NCBI GenBank assembly: GCA_026645945.1
Contig: JAPKMO010000025.1
Span: 1 to 45,977 of the forward strand
Direction: 5' to 3'
Source: Anaerolineae bacterium
GTDB taxonomy: Bacteria; Chloroflexota; Anaerolineae; Aggregatilineales; Phototrophicaceae
Length of the DNA: 45,977 bases
Under the pieces are notes generated by a model. It saw nothing but the letters and a program-made list of their open reading frames with translations, was not told the origin of the DNA and made no database searches. Made by a program: the position numbers and the translations under genes. This document shows positions 1 through 7,183 of the stretch, piece after piece; position 1 is the first letter of the stretch; the number at the start of each line of letters is the position of its first letter.

Positions 1-11
1 TCTTCCGATCT
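1..11. other. Illumina adapter remnant at the contig edge
   Basis: The first eleven bases, TCTTCCGATCT, are identical to the 3' end of the standard Illumina TruSeq adapter. They are most likely untrimmed adapter, not genomic sequence, and they mark the physical end of the assembled contig. Reading frames should be taken from base 12 onward. Confidence 0.85.
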
Positions 12-226
12 CCTCAGCCGACAATTTTATCTACTATAAAATTGAAGTCCGGCCAGATTTCGCCGAGGTGTTTAATTTCTTCAGCCGGTCGGAGACGCCA
101 GTTGTTAATGGCGACCTGGCGACCATTGACCCGACTATTTTTGGGGCCGGCCTGCATTGGATTAAGCTGACGGTCATCAGCGACACCCATCAGACACCCT
201 GCGTTATCCCTGTGATTTTCCAATGA
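12..226 (+). CDS. C-terminal fragment of a probable exported protein, possibly a class A penicillin-binding protein
   Basis: An open frame enters from the contig edge and stops at TGA 224-226. About 70 residues are visible, rich in aromatic and beta-strand-like stretches such as FIYYKIEVRP, then GAGLHWIKLTVI. This resembles the beta-sandwich tail (an YYKIEY... / LRLTV pattern) often found at the C-terminus of Chloroflexota PBP1A-type transglycosylase/transpeptidases and other secreted proteins. No catalytic motif lies inside the window, so the assignment is a guess. The following gene starts 65 bases later and encodes an LCP protein, which fits a cell-envelope neighbourhood. The gene is truncated by the contig end, not by mutation. 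Confidence 0.4.
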
Positions 227-291
227 CCATCGCGCGAATGCATTAAATCGGTTACACTTGCTCCGTTTTGAACTTTTGACGGAGAGATTGA

Positions 292-2055
292 ATGTCGGCC
301 ACAAAACCATCGCGCGCGCGCCGGTTTGCGGGTTTTATTGTTTTTCGCCTGCTGCCCTTCTGTATCATCCTGGCTGTTATCTGGTTCGGTTACGGCGCGG
401 CCCAGGGTATAACCCGCCGCATCACTGAACAAGTCGAAGTCGGCCAGCGGCAGCCGGCTTACGCCGATACCGCCGAGGCCATCCGGCCAACCCTGATGAC
501 GTTTACGCCCACCGGCGGCACAACCGCCATCGCCACACCGCTGCCCACCCACGCCGCCGATTCTGCCGGCGCGCGCCGCCGGGCCGATACGCTCGTGCTG
601 GTGGCGCAGTCCTTTGCGACCAACACCCCCGAACCACCGACCGAGGCGCCGGTCATCCTGCCGCCATCCAATACGCCCGCCGTAGACCCTTCGCCGACGC
701 CGACCGCAACCACAACCGCATCACCGACCGACCCGCCGACGGCCACCTTCACCCTTGAACCCACACCGACCGAAACGCCGCGCGCGCTGCCTACACTCAT
801 CCCGGTCAGCACGGTTGACCCCGCCGCAGAAGCCGCAGCGCCGACCGCAATTCCGACCATTGTCCCCACCGTTGACCGACATGGTTACGATCTGGTGAAC
901 ATTCTGCTGCTCGGCACAGACGGCGAACTCACCGGCGACGATTTCGACCGCACCGACACGATGATTATCGTTTCCATCAACCGCACCACCGGCACGGTCG
1001 CTATGCTCAGCCTGCCGCGCGACCTGTACGTTTACATCCCCGGCTGGACGATGCAGCGCCTTAACCTGGCCTACACGCGCGGCCAGCAGGTCGGCTGGAC
1101 GGACGGCGGGTTCGGCCTCATCCGCGAAACCATCCTCTACAACCTGGGCATCAACGTTCATTATTACGCCATCGTCAATCTCAGCGGCTTCAAACAGATC
1201 ATTGACACGCTGGATGGCATCGAGGTGGCCGTAGACTGTGCCATTCAAGACCGCGAACTCATCGGCGCAGCGCCGCCGGAACAGGCGACCGCGCCAAACG
1301 ATCAGGGATATTACACGCTTCCGGTCGGTTATTATCAGCTAAACGGCGAGGGCGCGCTGTGGTACGCGCGCTCCCGGCACAACAGCTCCGATTTTGACCG
1401 GGGACGCCGCCAGCAGCAGATCCTCCGCGCCATCTGGCGTAAAGCGCGGGATACCGGCCAACTGGCGAAATTCCCGGAACTGTGGAGTCAGGCGACCGAG
1501 GTCGTCCAGACCAATCTGGCCTTCGAGGACATGCTCGGCCTGCTGCCGATTGCGCTCAACCTGGATACCGGCAGTATGGAACAGTTCACCCTGACGCGGC
1601 TGTACCACACCACCCCCTGGCAGCCGCCGGATGGTCAGTTTGTCCAGCTTCCCAACTATGAACCCATTCTCCAACTGCTGGAAGATTTTTACCGCCCTCC
1701 CACAACCAGCCAGGTCGTCGTTGAAGGCGCGCAGATTAAAGTCTATAACGGCACAGACAGCCCCGACTGGGATCGCGTGGCAGCGGAGCGCCTAGCCTGG
1801 GAAGGTTTTAATGCCGTTGCGGCAGGCCCGGCGGAGGCTTCGTCCTATACCGACACCATTCTGATTGATTATACGGGGCGGACAAAAGGCAGCAGCCTGC
1901 AAGACATCGTTCAGGCGCTCAACGTCAGGCCAGAAAACGTCCGCATCGAACCAGACCCGAACCGTGAAGCTGATTTTGTGGTCATCCTCGGCAGCAGCTA
2001 CAACTCCTGTACGGTCGGGGGCGTTCTGCCTGTCGAGGGCAACACAGGAGGATGA
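292..2055 (+). CDS. LytR-CpsA-Psr (LCP) family cell-envelope glycopolymer ligase
   Basis: This 587-residue protein has one membrane segment (about residues 17-35) and a long Pro/Thr-rich external linker (about 80-190). The LCP catalytic domain (about 200-385) opens with VNILLLGTDGE and carries RTDTMI, SLPRDLYV and the late YARSRH...DFDRGRRQQQ block that binds pyrophosphate-linked lipid. A LytR_C-like domain follows (about 477-575, IKVYNGT...). LCP enzymes transfer glycopolymers from undecaprenyl pyrophosphate onto the wall or surface proteins on the outer face of the membrane. The start ATG has GGAGAG seven bases upstream. The next gene, for a lipoprotein, begins six bases after the stop, with its AGGAGG inside the last codons, so the two are probably cotranscribed. 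Confidence 0.9.
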   Translation: MSATKPSRARRFAGFIVFRLLPFCIILAVIWFGYGAAQGITRRITEQVEVGQRQPAYADTAEAIRPTLMTFTPTGGTTAIATPLPTHAADSAGARRRADTLVLVAQSFATNTPEPPTEAPVILPPSNTPAVDPSPTPTATTTASPTDPPTATFTLEPTPTETPRALPTLIPVSTVDPAAEAAAPTAIPTIVPTVDRHGYDLVNILLLGTDGELTGDDFDRTDTMIIVSINRTTGTVAMLSLPRDLYVYIPGWTMQRLNLAYTRGQQVGWTDGGFGLIRETILYNLGINVHYYAIVNLSGFKQIIDTLDGIEVAVDCAIQDRELIGAAPPEQATAPNDQGYYTLPVGYYQLNGEGALWYARSRHNSSDFDRGRRQQQILRAIWRKARDTGQLAKFPELWSQATEVVQTNLAFEDMLGLLPIALNLDTGSMEQFTLTRLYHTTPWQPPDGQFVQLPNYEPILQLLEDFYRPPTTSQVVVEGAQIKVYNGTDSPDWDRVAAERLAWEGFNAVAAGPAEASSYTDTILIDYTGRTKGSSLQDIVQALNVRPENVRIEPDPNREADFVVILGSSYNSCTVGGVLPVEGNTGG

Positions 2056-2061
2056 TCGTCC

Positions 2062-2577
2062 ATGTCCTGGTTCAAAAAATTCGCGCTGGTTCTTCCGCTT
2101 CTGCTGGCTGCCTGCGCGATAGGCGACGCCGGCAATCCCACACCAGCCCCACCGGTAACTCTGATACCCCCGCCCGAAATCACCTTCCGGGGAAACTGTG
2201 CCGCCACCCGCGAACTGGAGATGTGGCTGCAAGTGTCAACCCGCCTGGCGACTGATTTTCTGGCGACCATGAACAATGCGGCTGCCCAGAACCGCGCCGA
2301 AATGCGCGAAGCGGTTTTTACAATGGCTGCGCTGCGCGATTCGGCCCACCAGACTACCACGCCGGACTGCGCCGTAGATGCCGAAATCCTGCTCAGCGAC
2401 GCGATGAACAAGGCCGTTCTCGCGTTCCAGGCCTTTGTGAACGGCGATCGCCCCGACCTGGGTAACACCGTAGCGGAAGTAAACGACCAGATCGAACAGG
2501 TCATCGCCATTCAAAACGAACTCATCCTGCGAATGGAAACGCAGATTCGAGAATCCCTGGCGACGACCGCCCCCTGA
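2062..2577 (+). CDS. Putative lipoprotein of unknown function
   Basis: The 171-residue product starts with a lysine-containing n-region, a hydrophobic core and the lipobox LLAAC (Cys18). It should therefore be lipidated and anchored outside the cytoplasmic membrane. A short Pro-rich spacer follows, then a mostly helical body with two further cysteines. I do not recognise a family. An AGGAGG at 2046-2051 overlaps the end of the LCP gene and gives a 10-base spacing to ATG 2062, supporting translational coupling. A strong hairpin follows 28 bases after the stop. A role with the LCP protein in envelope assembly is inference from position only. Confidence 0.75.
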   Translation: MSWFKKFALVLPLLLAACAIGDAGNPTPAPPVTLIPPPEITFRGNCAATRELEMWLQVSTRLATDFLATMNNAAAQNRAEMREAVFTMAALRDSAHQTTTPDCAVDAEILLSDAMNKAVLAFQAFVNGDRPDLGNTVAEVNDQIEQVIAIQNELILRMETQIRESLATTAP

Positions 2578-2605
2578 AAGAAACGCCACCCCTATCCAGC
2601 AAAAA

Positions 2606-2632
2606 AAGCGGCAGGCATTAAACCTGCCGCTT
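2606..2632 (+). terminator. Intrinsic terminator after the LCP-lipoprotein pair
   Basis: A perfect 10-bp stem (AAGCGGCAGG with CCTGCCGCTT) and a 7-base loop lie 28 bases after the lipoprotein stop. The stem is preceded by an A run and followed by a short T-rich stretch. The flanking A run could let it serve the opposite strand as well. Confidence 0.75.
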
Positions 2633-2687
2633 CTTTGATTTCATATCATGCGGATAACACATCAACAGGATGAGAAGATACGCATCC

Positions 2688-2779
2688 GACAGTGGGCTTA
2701 AGCCCACTGTCCGCTTAAGCCCACTGTCCGCTTAAGCCCACTGTCCGCCTAAGCCCACTGTCCGCTTAAGCCCACTGCC
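2688..2779. repeat. 17-bp tandem repeat array headed by a 24-bp palindrome
   Basis: The unit TTAAGCCCACTGTCCGC occurs at 2698, 2715, 2732 and 2749 (first base changed to C), plus a partial copy at 2766. The first copy is the right half of a perfect 24-bp palindrome (2688-2711) centred on GGGCTTAAGCCC, so its left arm can pair with any of the downstream units. The array fills the gap between two converging transcription units. It has no spacers and no cas neighbours, so it is not CRISPR. Its function is unknown. Confidence 0.85.
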
Positions 2780-2807
2780 AGTATACAGATTAAGCTTCGT
2801 TCATGCC

Positions 2808-3752
2808 TTAATCCACTGTCGTCGGGTCAAAGGCATCCCGCACGCCGTCGCCGATGATGTACAGGCACAACACCGTCGCGACGATCAACAGCCCCGGCAG
2901 AATCACCAGATGCACGCCTTTGGTGAAAAACGTCTGCGCGTTGGTCAGCATGTTGCCCCAACTGGGGGTCGGCGGTTTGACGCCAAAGCCGAGGAAACTC
3001 AGCGCCGATTCGACCAGAATCAACACGCCGATGTCAATCGCCAGCGTGATGACCACAATCGAAAACAGGTTCGGCAAAATGTGAACGAACATAATCCGCA
3101 GCGGCGACGCACCCACCGCGCGCGCGCTGATGATGTACTCCTGCTCGCGCAGGGAAAGCGTCTGGCCGCGCACCAACCGCGTCGTGCCGGTCCAGCCCAG
3201 CAGGCCGAGAATCAGCACCAGGGCAAACGGGCCGCTGAAAAACGTGCCGGACAGATTGGGATTCTGCAAAATAACCGCCGAAACAATCAGCAGCAAAAAC
3301 AGGGAGGGGATTGAATTAATCGTCGTGATAACCCAAATCACAATGTCATCCACCACCCCGCCATAATAACCCGTGATGATGCCCAGCGTCAGGCCGATGC
3401 CCAGGGACAGCAAAGCCGCCGTGAACGCGATGCCCAGCGAAACCTGCCCGGCATACAGCAGCCGCGCCAGATGATCGCGCCCCAGGTCGTCGGTGCCAAG
3501 AATATGCCCCTCCGCACCGATCGGCAGAAACGCGCTGGTCACGTTCGTTCGCGTGTAGCTCACCCCCAGCGCGCGCTCGATCATCGGGGCCGACAGCGCC
3601 AGCAGAGTCAGGACGATGACAATGGTAATGGCGATGAGGGTCAGTTTATCGCGGCGCAGCCGGCGCAAAGCCAGTTTTGTTAACGACTCGCCGACGGCGC
3701 GCTCGTTGTCGGACGAAATTTTGGCGACAGTCGCCTGTGATTGAGCTGCCAT
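2808..3752 (-). CDS. Peptide/nickel-type ABC transporter permease, DppC/OppC family
   Basis: This 314-residue inner-membrane protein has a cytoplasmic N-terminus, a first membrane helix (about 38-58) and the binding-protein-dependent transport domain (about 100-300). The EAA-like loop is visible as EYIISARAVGASPLRIMFVHILPN. The domain architecture (OppC_N then BPD_transp_1) and length match DppC/OppC. It should form a heterodimeric channel with the DppB-like protein encoded 11 bases upstream and receive substrate from the binding protein at the head of the operon. AAGG lies six bases before the ATG. No ATPase gene follows, so DppD/DppF partners must be encoded elsewhere. Confidence 0.9.
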   Translation of the reverse strand: MAAQSQATVAKISSDNERAVGESLTKLALRRLRRDKLTLIAITIVIVLTLLALSAPMIERALGVSYTRTNVTSAFLPIGAEGHILGTDDLGRDHLARLLYAGQVSLGIAFTAALLSLGIGLTLGIITGYYGGVVDDIVIWVITTINSIPSLFLLLIVSAVILQNPNLSGTFFSGPFALVLILGLLGWTGTTRLVRGQTLSLREQEYIISARAVGASPLRIMFVHILPNLFSIVVITLAIDIGVLILVESALSFLGFGVKPPTPSWGNMLTNAQTFFTKGVHLVILPGLLIVATVLCLYIIGDGVRDAFDPTTVD

Positions 3753-3763
3753 AATTGCCTTCT

Positions 3764-4840
3764 TTACGTAAACCGGATGCGCGGGTCAATCAGCGCATAC
3801 ATAATGTCCGACAAGATATAACCGAGGATGGTCGCGACCGCCGAGATGATAACCACTGCCATCACCACCGGGTAGTCAAGCTGGCCGACTGCATCTACTG
3901 CCAGCCGCCCCAGCCCCGGCCACGAAAAAATGCGCTCCGTGATCGCCGCGCCGCTCAACAGCCCAGTAATCTGCGGGCCGAGAAAAGTAGCAATCGGAAT
4001 AAGGGCATTGCGCGCGCCGTGTTTGAACCACACCTGCCGCGCCGACAGGCCTTTAGCCTTCGCGGTGCGGATGTAATCCTGGCTGATGACATCCAGCATC
4101 GAAGCGCGCATATAACGCGAGTACCCGGCGATGCTGCCGGTCGCCAGTACGAAAGTTGGCAGAATGAGATAATTCAGGCGTTCATAAATCGGCGGGCATC
4201 CACCGCTCACCGACATGGGACACCGGCTGCCCATCGGCAGCACCCCTAGCCACGAGCCAAAGATAAGGATCAAAATCAGGCCAAGCCAGAACACCGGCAC
4301 GGCGTTAAAAAAGACCGCCATCACGCGGGTGATGCCATCAAACATCCCGCCGCGCCGCACCGCCGCCAGAATACCAATCGGCACACCGATGGTCACGCCA
4401 AAAAGCAGCGCCGCAAAACCCAGTTCCAGCGTGGCGGGGATACGCTCGCCGATAATATCCGCCACCGGGCGTCTGGCAAAAAACGAGCGCCCGAAATCGC
4501 CGCGCAGAATACCCAGGCGCGTGCCGGGCGGCTCCGGTTCGCCGTCGCCATCGGCATCCAGCGGAATCAAGAACGACGCATCGGCGATGCCGTCACCGTC
4601 GGAGTCCCAGCGCATCCAGTCATCCCCGACCAGCCAGCGCAAATATTGGACGGGCAGCGGGTCGGTGACGCCCAGGCGCGCCGCAACACGCTCGCGCTCC
4701 TGCGGCGTGATTTTCGGGTCGAAGGTCAGCGCGGCCACCGGGCCGCCCGGCGCGGCGGACATCAGCAAATAGGACAGTATGGTAATACCAAAAAAGGTGG
4801 GGATCGCCTGGATCAGGCGGCGAATCGTGTATTTAACCAT
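3764..4840 (-). CDS. Peptide/nickel-type ABC transporter permease, DppB/OppB family, with an Asp-Gly-rich extracytoplasmic insert
   Basis: The 358-residue protein has the DppB layout: an N-terminal helix (about 8-30), an extracytoplasmic segment, then the multi-helix transport domain ending in ISDIMYALIDPRIRF. Its EAA loop reads DYIRTAKAKGLSARQVWFKH. An insert at about residues 73-110, between helix 1 and the core, contains two dockerin/EF-hand-like loops, DSDGDGIAD (79-87) and DADGDGEPE (95-103). Such loops bind calcium in other proteins; here that is inference. AAGGAA precedes the ATG by seven bases. The gene lies between the SBP gene and dppC and is probably cotranscribed with both. Confidence 0.9.
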   Translation of the reverse strand: MVKYTIRRLIQAIPTFFGITILSYLLMSAAPGGPVAALTFDPKITPQERERVAARLGVTDPLPVQYLRWLVGDDWMRWDSDGDGIADASFLIPLDADGDGEPEPPGTRLGILRGDFGRSFFARRPVADIIGERIPATLELGFAALLFGVTIGVPIGILAAVRRGGMFDGITRVMAVFFNAVPVFWLGLILILIFGSWLGVLPMGSRCPMSVSGGCPPIYERLNYLILPTFVLATGSIAGYSRYMRASMLDVISQDYIRTAKAKGLSARQVWFKHGARNALIPIATFLGPQITGLLSGAAITERIFSWPGLGRLAVDAVGQLDYPVVMAVVIISAVATILGYILSDIMYALIDPRIRFT

Positions 4841-4924
4841 CTTCAGTTCCTTACACCCGAAGTCCGAACTTCAGGCTCCAGCTAATGCAGGCATCGTGTT
4901 TTTGGGCCTACGGCGAAACAAGAC

Positions 4925-4948
4925 AGAGGCGGGGTAAACCCCGCCCCT
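4925..4948 (-). terminator. Intercistronic hairpin between the SBP and permease genes
   Basis: GGCGGGG (4928-4934) pairs with CCCCGCC (4939-4945) around a TAAA loop, with two further outer pairs. It lacks a U run on the minus strand. It probably acts as a partial terminator or 3'-end stabiliser that keeps the binding protein more abundant than the permeases, or as a dispersed palindrome. No other gene lies in 4841-4967. Confidence 0.5.
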
Positions 4949-4967
4949 GGTGTAACGTTCTTCAAGC

Positions 4968-6695
4968 CTACGGAGTCGCCAGATACCAGGTATCAACGTT
5001 CCAGTAGAGTTGGCTCGGATATGGGTCGAAGCCCACCACGCTGGCATTCGCGCCGTACATGCCGTTGATGACGTACAGCGGAATATACGGCAGGTCTTCC
5101 TGCATGATCTCCTGAATTTCATGGTACAGGGCAGCGCGCTCCGCCGGGTCGCAGCCGGGCAGCGACTTGGCCTTCGCATTCAGCTCCACCATGCGCGGGT
5201 TGTTGTAGGAGGTGTTGTTGCTGCCGCTGCCCACGATGTCGCTGACCGGGGTCAGAATCTGGGTCAGATCGGGATCATCCGGGTAGCCGTTGCGCCAGCC
5301 CAGGATGAAGGCGTCGAAGGTCTGGGCATCCATGATGTCCAGCAGGGTGTTGAAGTCAATAGCCTGGAAGTCTACTTCGATGCCGATCTGTTTGAGCTGG
5401 TCCTGGACGATGGTACCCACCGCGCCACGGCGGGTGTTGCCCTCGTTGGTGTACAGGACGAAGCGGAACGGCGTGCCTTCTTCAGCATACAGACAGCCCT
5501 GGCAGACGCGCGGGGTATCCGGGTTGCCGTCATCGTCCACAAAACCGGCCTCGTCCAGCATGGCCTTGGCGGCTTCAGGATCGTAAGCGATGGGCGGTAG
5601 TTCCTTGTGGTAGGCCCACGACGCCGGGATCATCAACGAGGTCATGCGTTCGCCATGCCCGAAGACCGCGCCCTGGATGATTTCATCCACGTTGATGGCT
5701 TTCGCCATCGCCTGGCGGACGCGCACATCACCGAACAGCGGGTGATGACCCTGGTCAATCGGGTTGCCGTTTTCGTCAAAGGCGTTCTGCGGGTTGGTCG
5801 GGTCAGCGTAGTTCAGCGCCAGGTAGTCCCAGGCATTGCCGGGGAAGTTGTACATATTCAGGTTGGCATTCGCCAGTAGGTCATCGCGGCGGTTCACTGC
5901 CGGGCCGTCAATGACGTTGGTTTCGCCGGCGATGAACTGTTCCACCAACACCGTCTGGTCCGGTACAACTTTGTAGATGAAGCCGGTCGGCAGCACGACG
6001 CCGTTGGTCGCGCCCGAATAGTCCTGGTTAGCGATTAGGCCAACCTGCTCGGCAGAACGGAACTCGCCAAACGAGAAAACGCCGCCGGTTACGTCGGGAG
6101 CGATGTTAAACGGCGCGTCGTTCAGCTCGGCCAGGTCCGCCGGCAGCACGTGCGACGGCACCGGATACAGCGCGCCAGCATAGTTCAGGGCCGTGCAGTC
6201 GGCGCTGGTAAACTTTACCACCACCGTAAATGCATCCGGCGCTTCCACGCTTTCGATGCTGTCCAGCACGTAGGTCAGCGGCGTGTCCACGATGCCCTGG
6301 CCGCCGGCCACGATGGCGTTCCAGGTGTACAGCACGTCCGCCGAAGTGATCTGCGTGCCGTCCGACCAGAAGTAGTCATCACGCAGGCTGAAGGTGTAGG
6401 TCAGGCCATCCTCGGAAATCGTCCAATCGTTGACGATGGCTGCCGGGTCTTCTTTGGAGAAGTTGGCCGTCGCGGGGTCAACGCCGATGAAACCGGGGAA
6501 CAGGAAAGAAGTGATGCGCGTAGAAGCCGTGTCGCTGGCGAGAATCGGGTTGAAGGTCGCGGGGTCGCCGCCGAAGTTACCTTCAATGAGGATTCCGCCC
6601 TCGCCGGGCGCGGGGGTATCTTGCGCCGCGACGGTCAGCGCGCCAACCAGCAGCAGCGCCAACACTAATACCAATAATTTACTCGTACTTTTCAT
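4968..6695 (-). CDS. ABC transporter extracellular solute-binding protein, family 5 (peptide/nickel type)
   Basis: This 575-residue protein begins with a Lys-containing n-region, a Leu/Val-rich core and a likely signal peptidase I site near VAA-QD (about residue 24). There is no lipobox cysteine. The body matches family 5 binding proteins: an early ASDTASTRITSFLFPG, then NDWTISEDGLTYTFSLRDD, which is characteristic of DppA/OppA, and a central VRQAMAKAINVDEI. It would capture oligopeptides or related solutes outside the cell and deliver them to the two permeases downstream. AAGGAGT lies seven bases before the ATG. It is first in its operon and is preceded by a structured leader of roughly 150 bases. 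Confidence 0.92.
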   Translation of the reverse strand: MKSTSKLLVLVLALLLVGALTVAAQDTPAPGEGGILIEGNFGGDPATFNPILASDTASTRITSFLFPGFIGVDPATANFSKEDPAAIVNDWTISEDGLTYTFSLRDDYFWSDGTQITSADVLYTWNAIVAGGQGIVDTPLTYVLDSIESVEAPDAFTVVVKFTSADCTALNYAGALYPVPSHVLPADLAELNDAPFNIAPDVTGGVFSFGEFRSAEQVGLIANQDYSGATNGVVLPTGFIYKVVPDQTVLVEQFIAGETNVIDGPAVNRRDDLLANANLNMYNFPGNAWDYLALNYADPTNPQNAFDENGNPIDQGHHPLFGDVRVRQAMAKAINVDEIIQGAVFGHGERMTSLMIPASWAYHKELPPIAYDPEAAKAMLDEAGFVDDDGNPDTPRVCQGCLYAEEGTPFRFVLYTNEGNTRRGAVGTIVQDQLKQIGIEVDFQAIDFNTLLDIMDAQTFDAFILGWRNGYPDDPDLTQILTPVSDIVGSGSNNTSYNNPRMVELNAKAKSLPGCDPAERAALYHEIQEIMQEDLPYIPLYVINGMYGANASVVGFDPYPSQLYWNVDTWYLATP

Positions 6696-6739
6696 GCTTT
6701 ACTCCTTGTAATTATTATGAGGCATCTGACCCGGCTTCG

Positions 6740-6821
6740 TGCCGACACACGCTTCGGCAGAGAACCGCACGAACCTTTTACGTCCGCTGTCTACGATACT
6801 CGCAGCACAGACAAAAGGTTC
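6740..6821 (-). other. Structured 5' leader of the SBP operon
   Basis: In the RNA leading to the SBP start codon, GAACCTTTT (6813-6821) can pair with AAAAGGTTC (6771-6779), closing a long arm. A second hairpin pairs TGCCGA with TCGGCA (6740-6759). The leader from the predicted promoter to the ATG is about 150 bases and has no ORF I would defend. Whether it is a regulatory RNA is unknown. Confidence 0.35.
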
Positions 6822-6854
6822 AATCGAAAGACGGCCTAATTTTGCCGCGCACCT

Positions 6855-6883
6855 AGTGTAGCAAGGCAGAACACAATTAGCAA
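6855..6883 (-). promoter_or_regulatory. Predicted sigma70-type promoter of the SBP-DppB-DppC operon
   Basis: TTGCTA and TACACT are separated by 17 bases on the minus strand. The -35 box overlaps the last bases of the tRNA-Pro terminator tract, so the two transcription units abut. Confidence 0.5.
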
Positions 6884-6927
6884 AAAAAGACCTTCTGTTT
6901 TGGTTGTTTTTCCACAAACAGAAGGCC
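6882..6927 (-). terminator. Intrinsic terminator of tRNA-Pro
   Basis: Immediately after the tRNA, on the minus strand, GGCCTTCTGTTT pairs with AAACAGAAGGTC and is followed by seven T. This is a clear rho-independent terminator. Confidence 0.85.
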
Positions 6928-6935
6928 GCTTTCCG

Positions 6936-7009
6936 TCGGGGTGCCGGGACTCGAACCCGGGACCTCTTGCACCCCATGCAAGCGCGCTACCAGGCTGCGC
7001 CACACCCCG
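6936..7009 (-). tRNA. tRNA-Pro, anticodon GGG
   Basis: A full cloverleaf can be drawn. The acceptor CGGGGTG pairs with CACCCCG, the D-arm is GCGC...GCGC, and the anticodon arm is CTTGC-ATGGGGT-GCAAG, giving anticodon GGG. The T-arm is CCGGG-TTCGAGT-CCCGG and the discriminator base is A. No CCA is encoded. The 5' C1-G72 pair is typical of proline tRNAs. It has its own promoter and terminator. Confidence 0.95.
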
Positions 7010-7023
7010 CTTAACTTAAATCA

Positions 7024-7052
7024 AGTATAGCGGACGCCCCGCGCACCCGCAA
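7024..7052 (-). promoter_or_regulatory. Promoter of tRNA-Pro
   Basis: TTGCGG-17-TATACT on the minus strand places transcription start a few bases upstream of the tRNA 5' end. Confidence 0.7.
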
Positions 7053-7117
7053 GGCTAAATGTAGAATACAACCGGCTGCGGTTTTGTCCCGATATTGTGC
7101 GAACTAGCCCTTGACGG

Positions 7118-7146
7118 TTGCCTGCAACAACGAGAAATTCTATACT
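7118..7146 (+). promoter_or_regulatory. selD: Promoter of selD
   Basis: TTGCCT-17-TATACT on the plus strand predicts a start near 7153, leaving a leader of about 30 bases before ATG 7184. The promoter is divergent from that of tRNA-Pro, with about 65 bases between the two -35 boxes. No Shine-Dalgarno sequence is evident before the ATG. Confidence 0.65.
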
Positions 7147-7183
7147 CAATACAGATGTCCGGTTAACTCATCAATTTAACCTT

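Noticed and set aside
2688..2779. CRISPR array
   Set aside because: The units are contiguous 17-mers without spacers and no cas genes are nearby.
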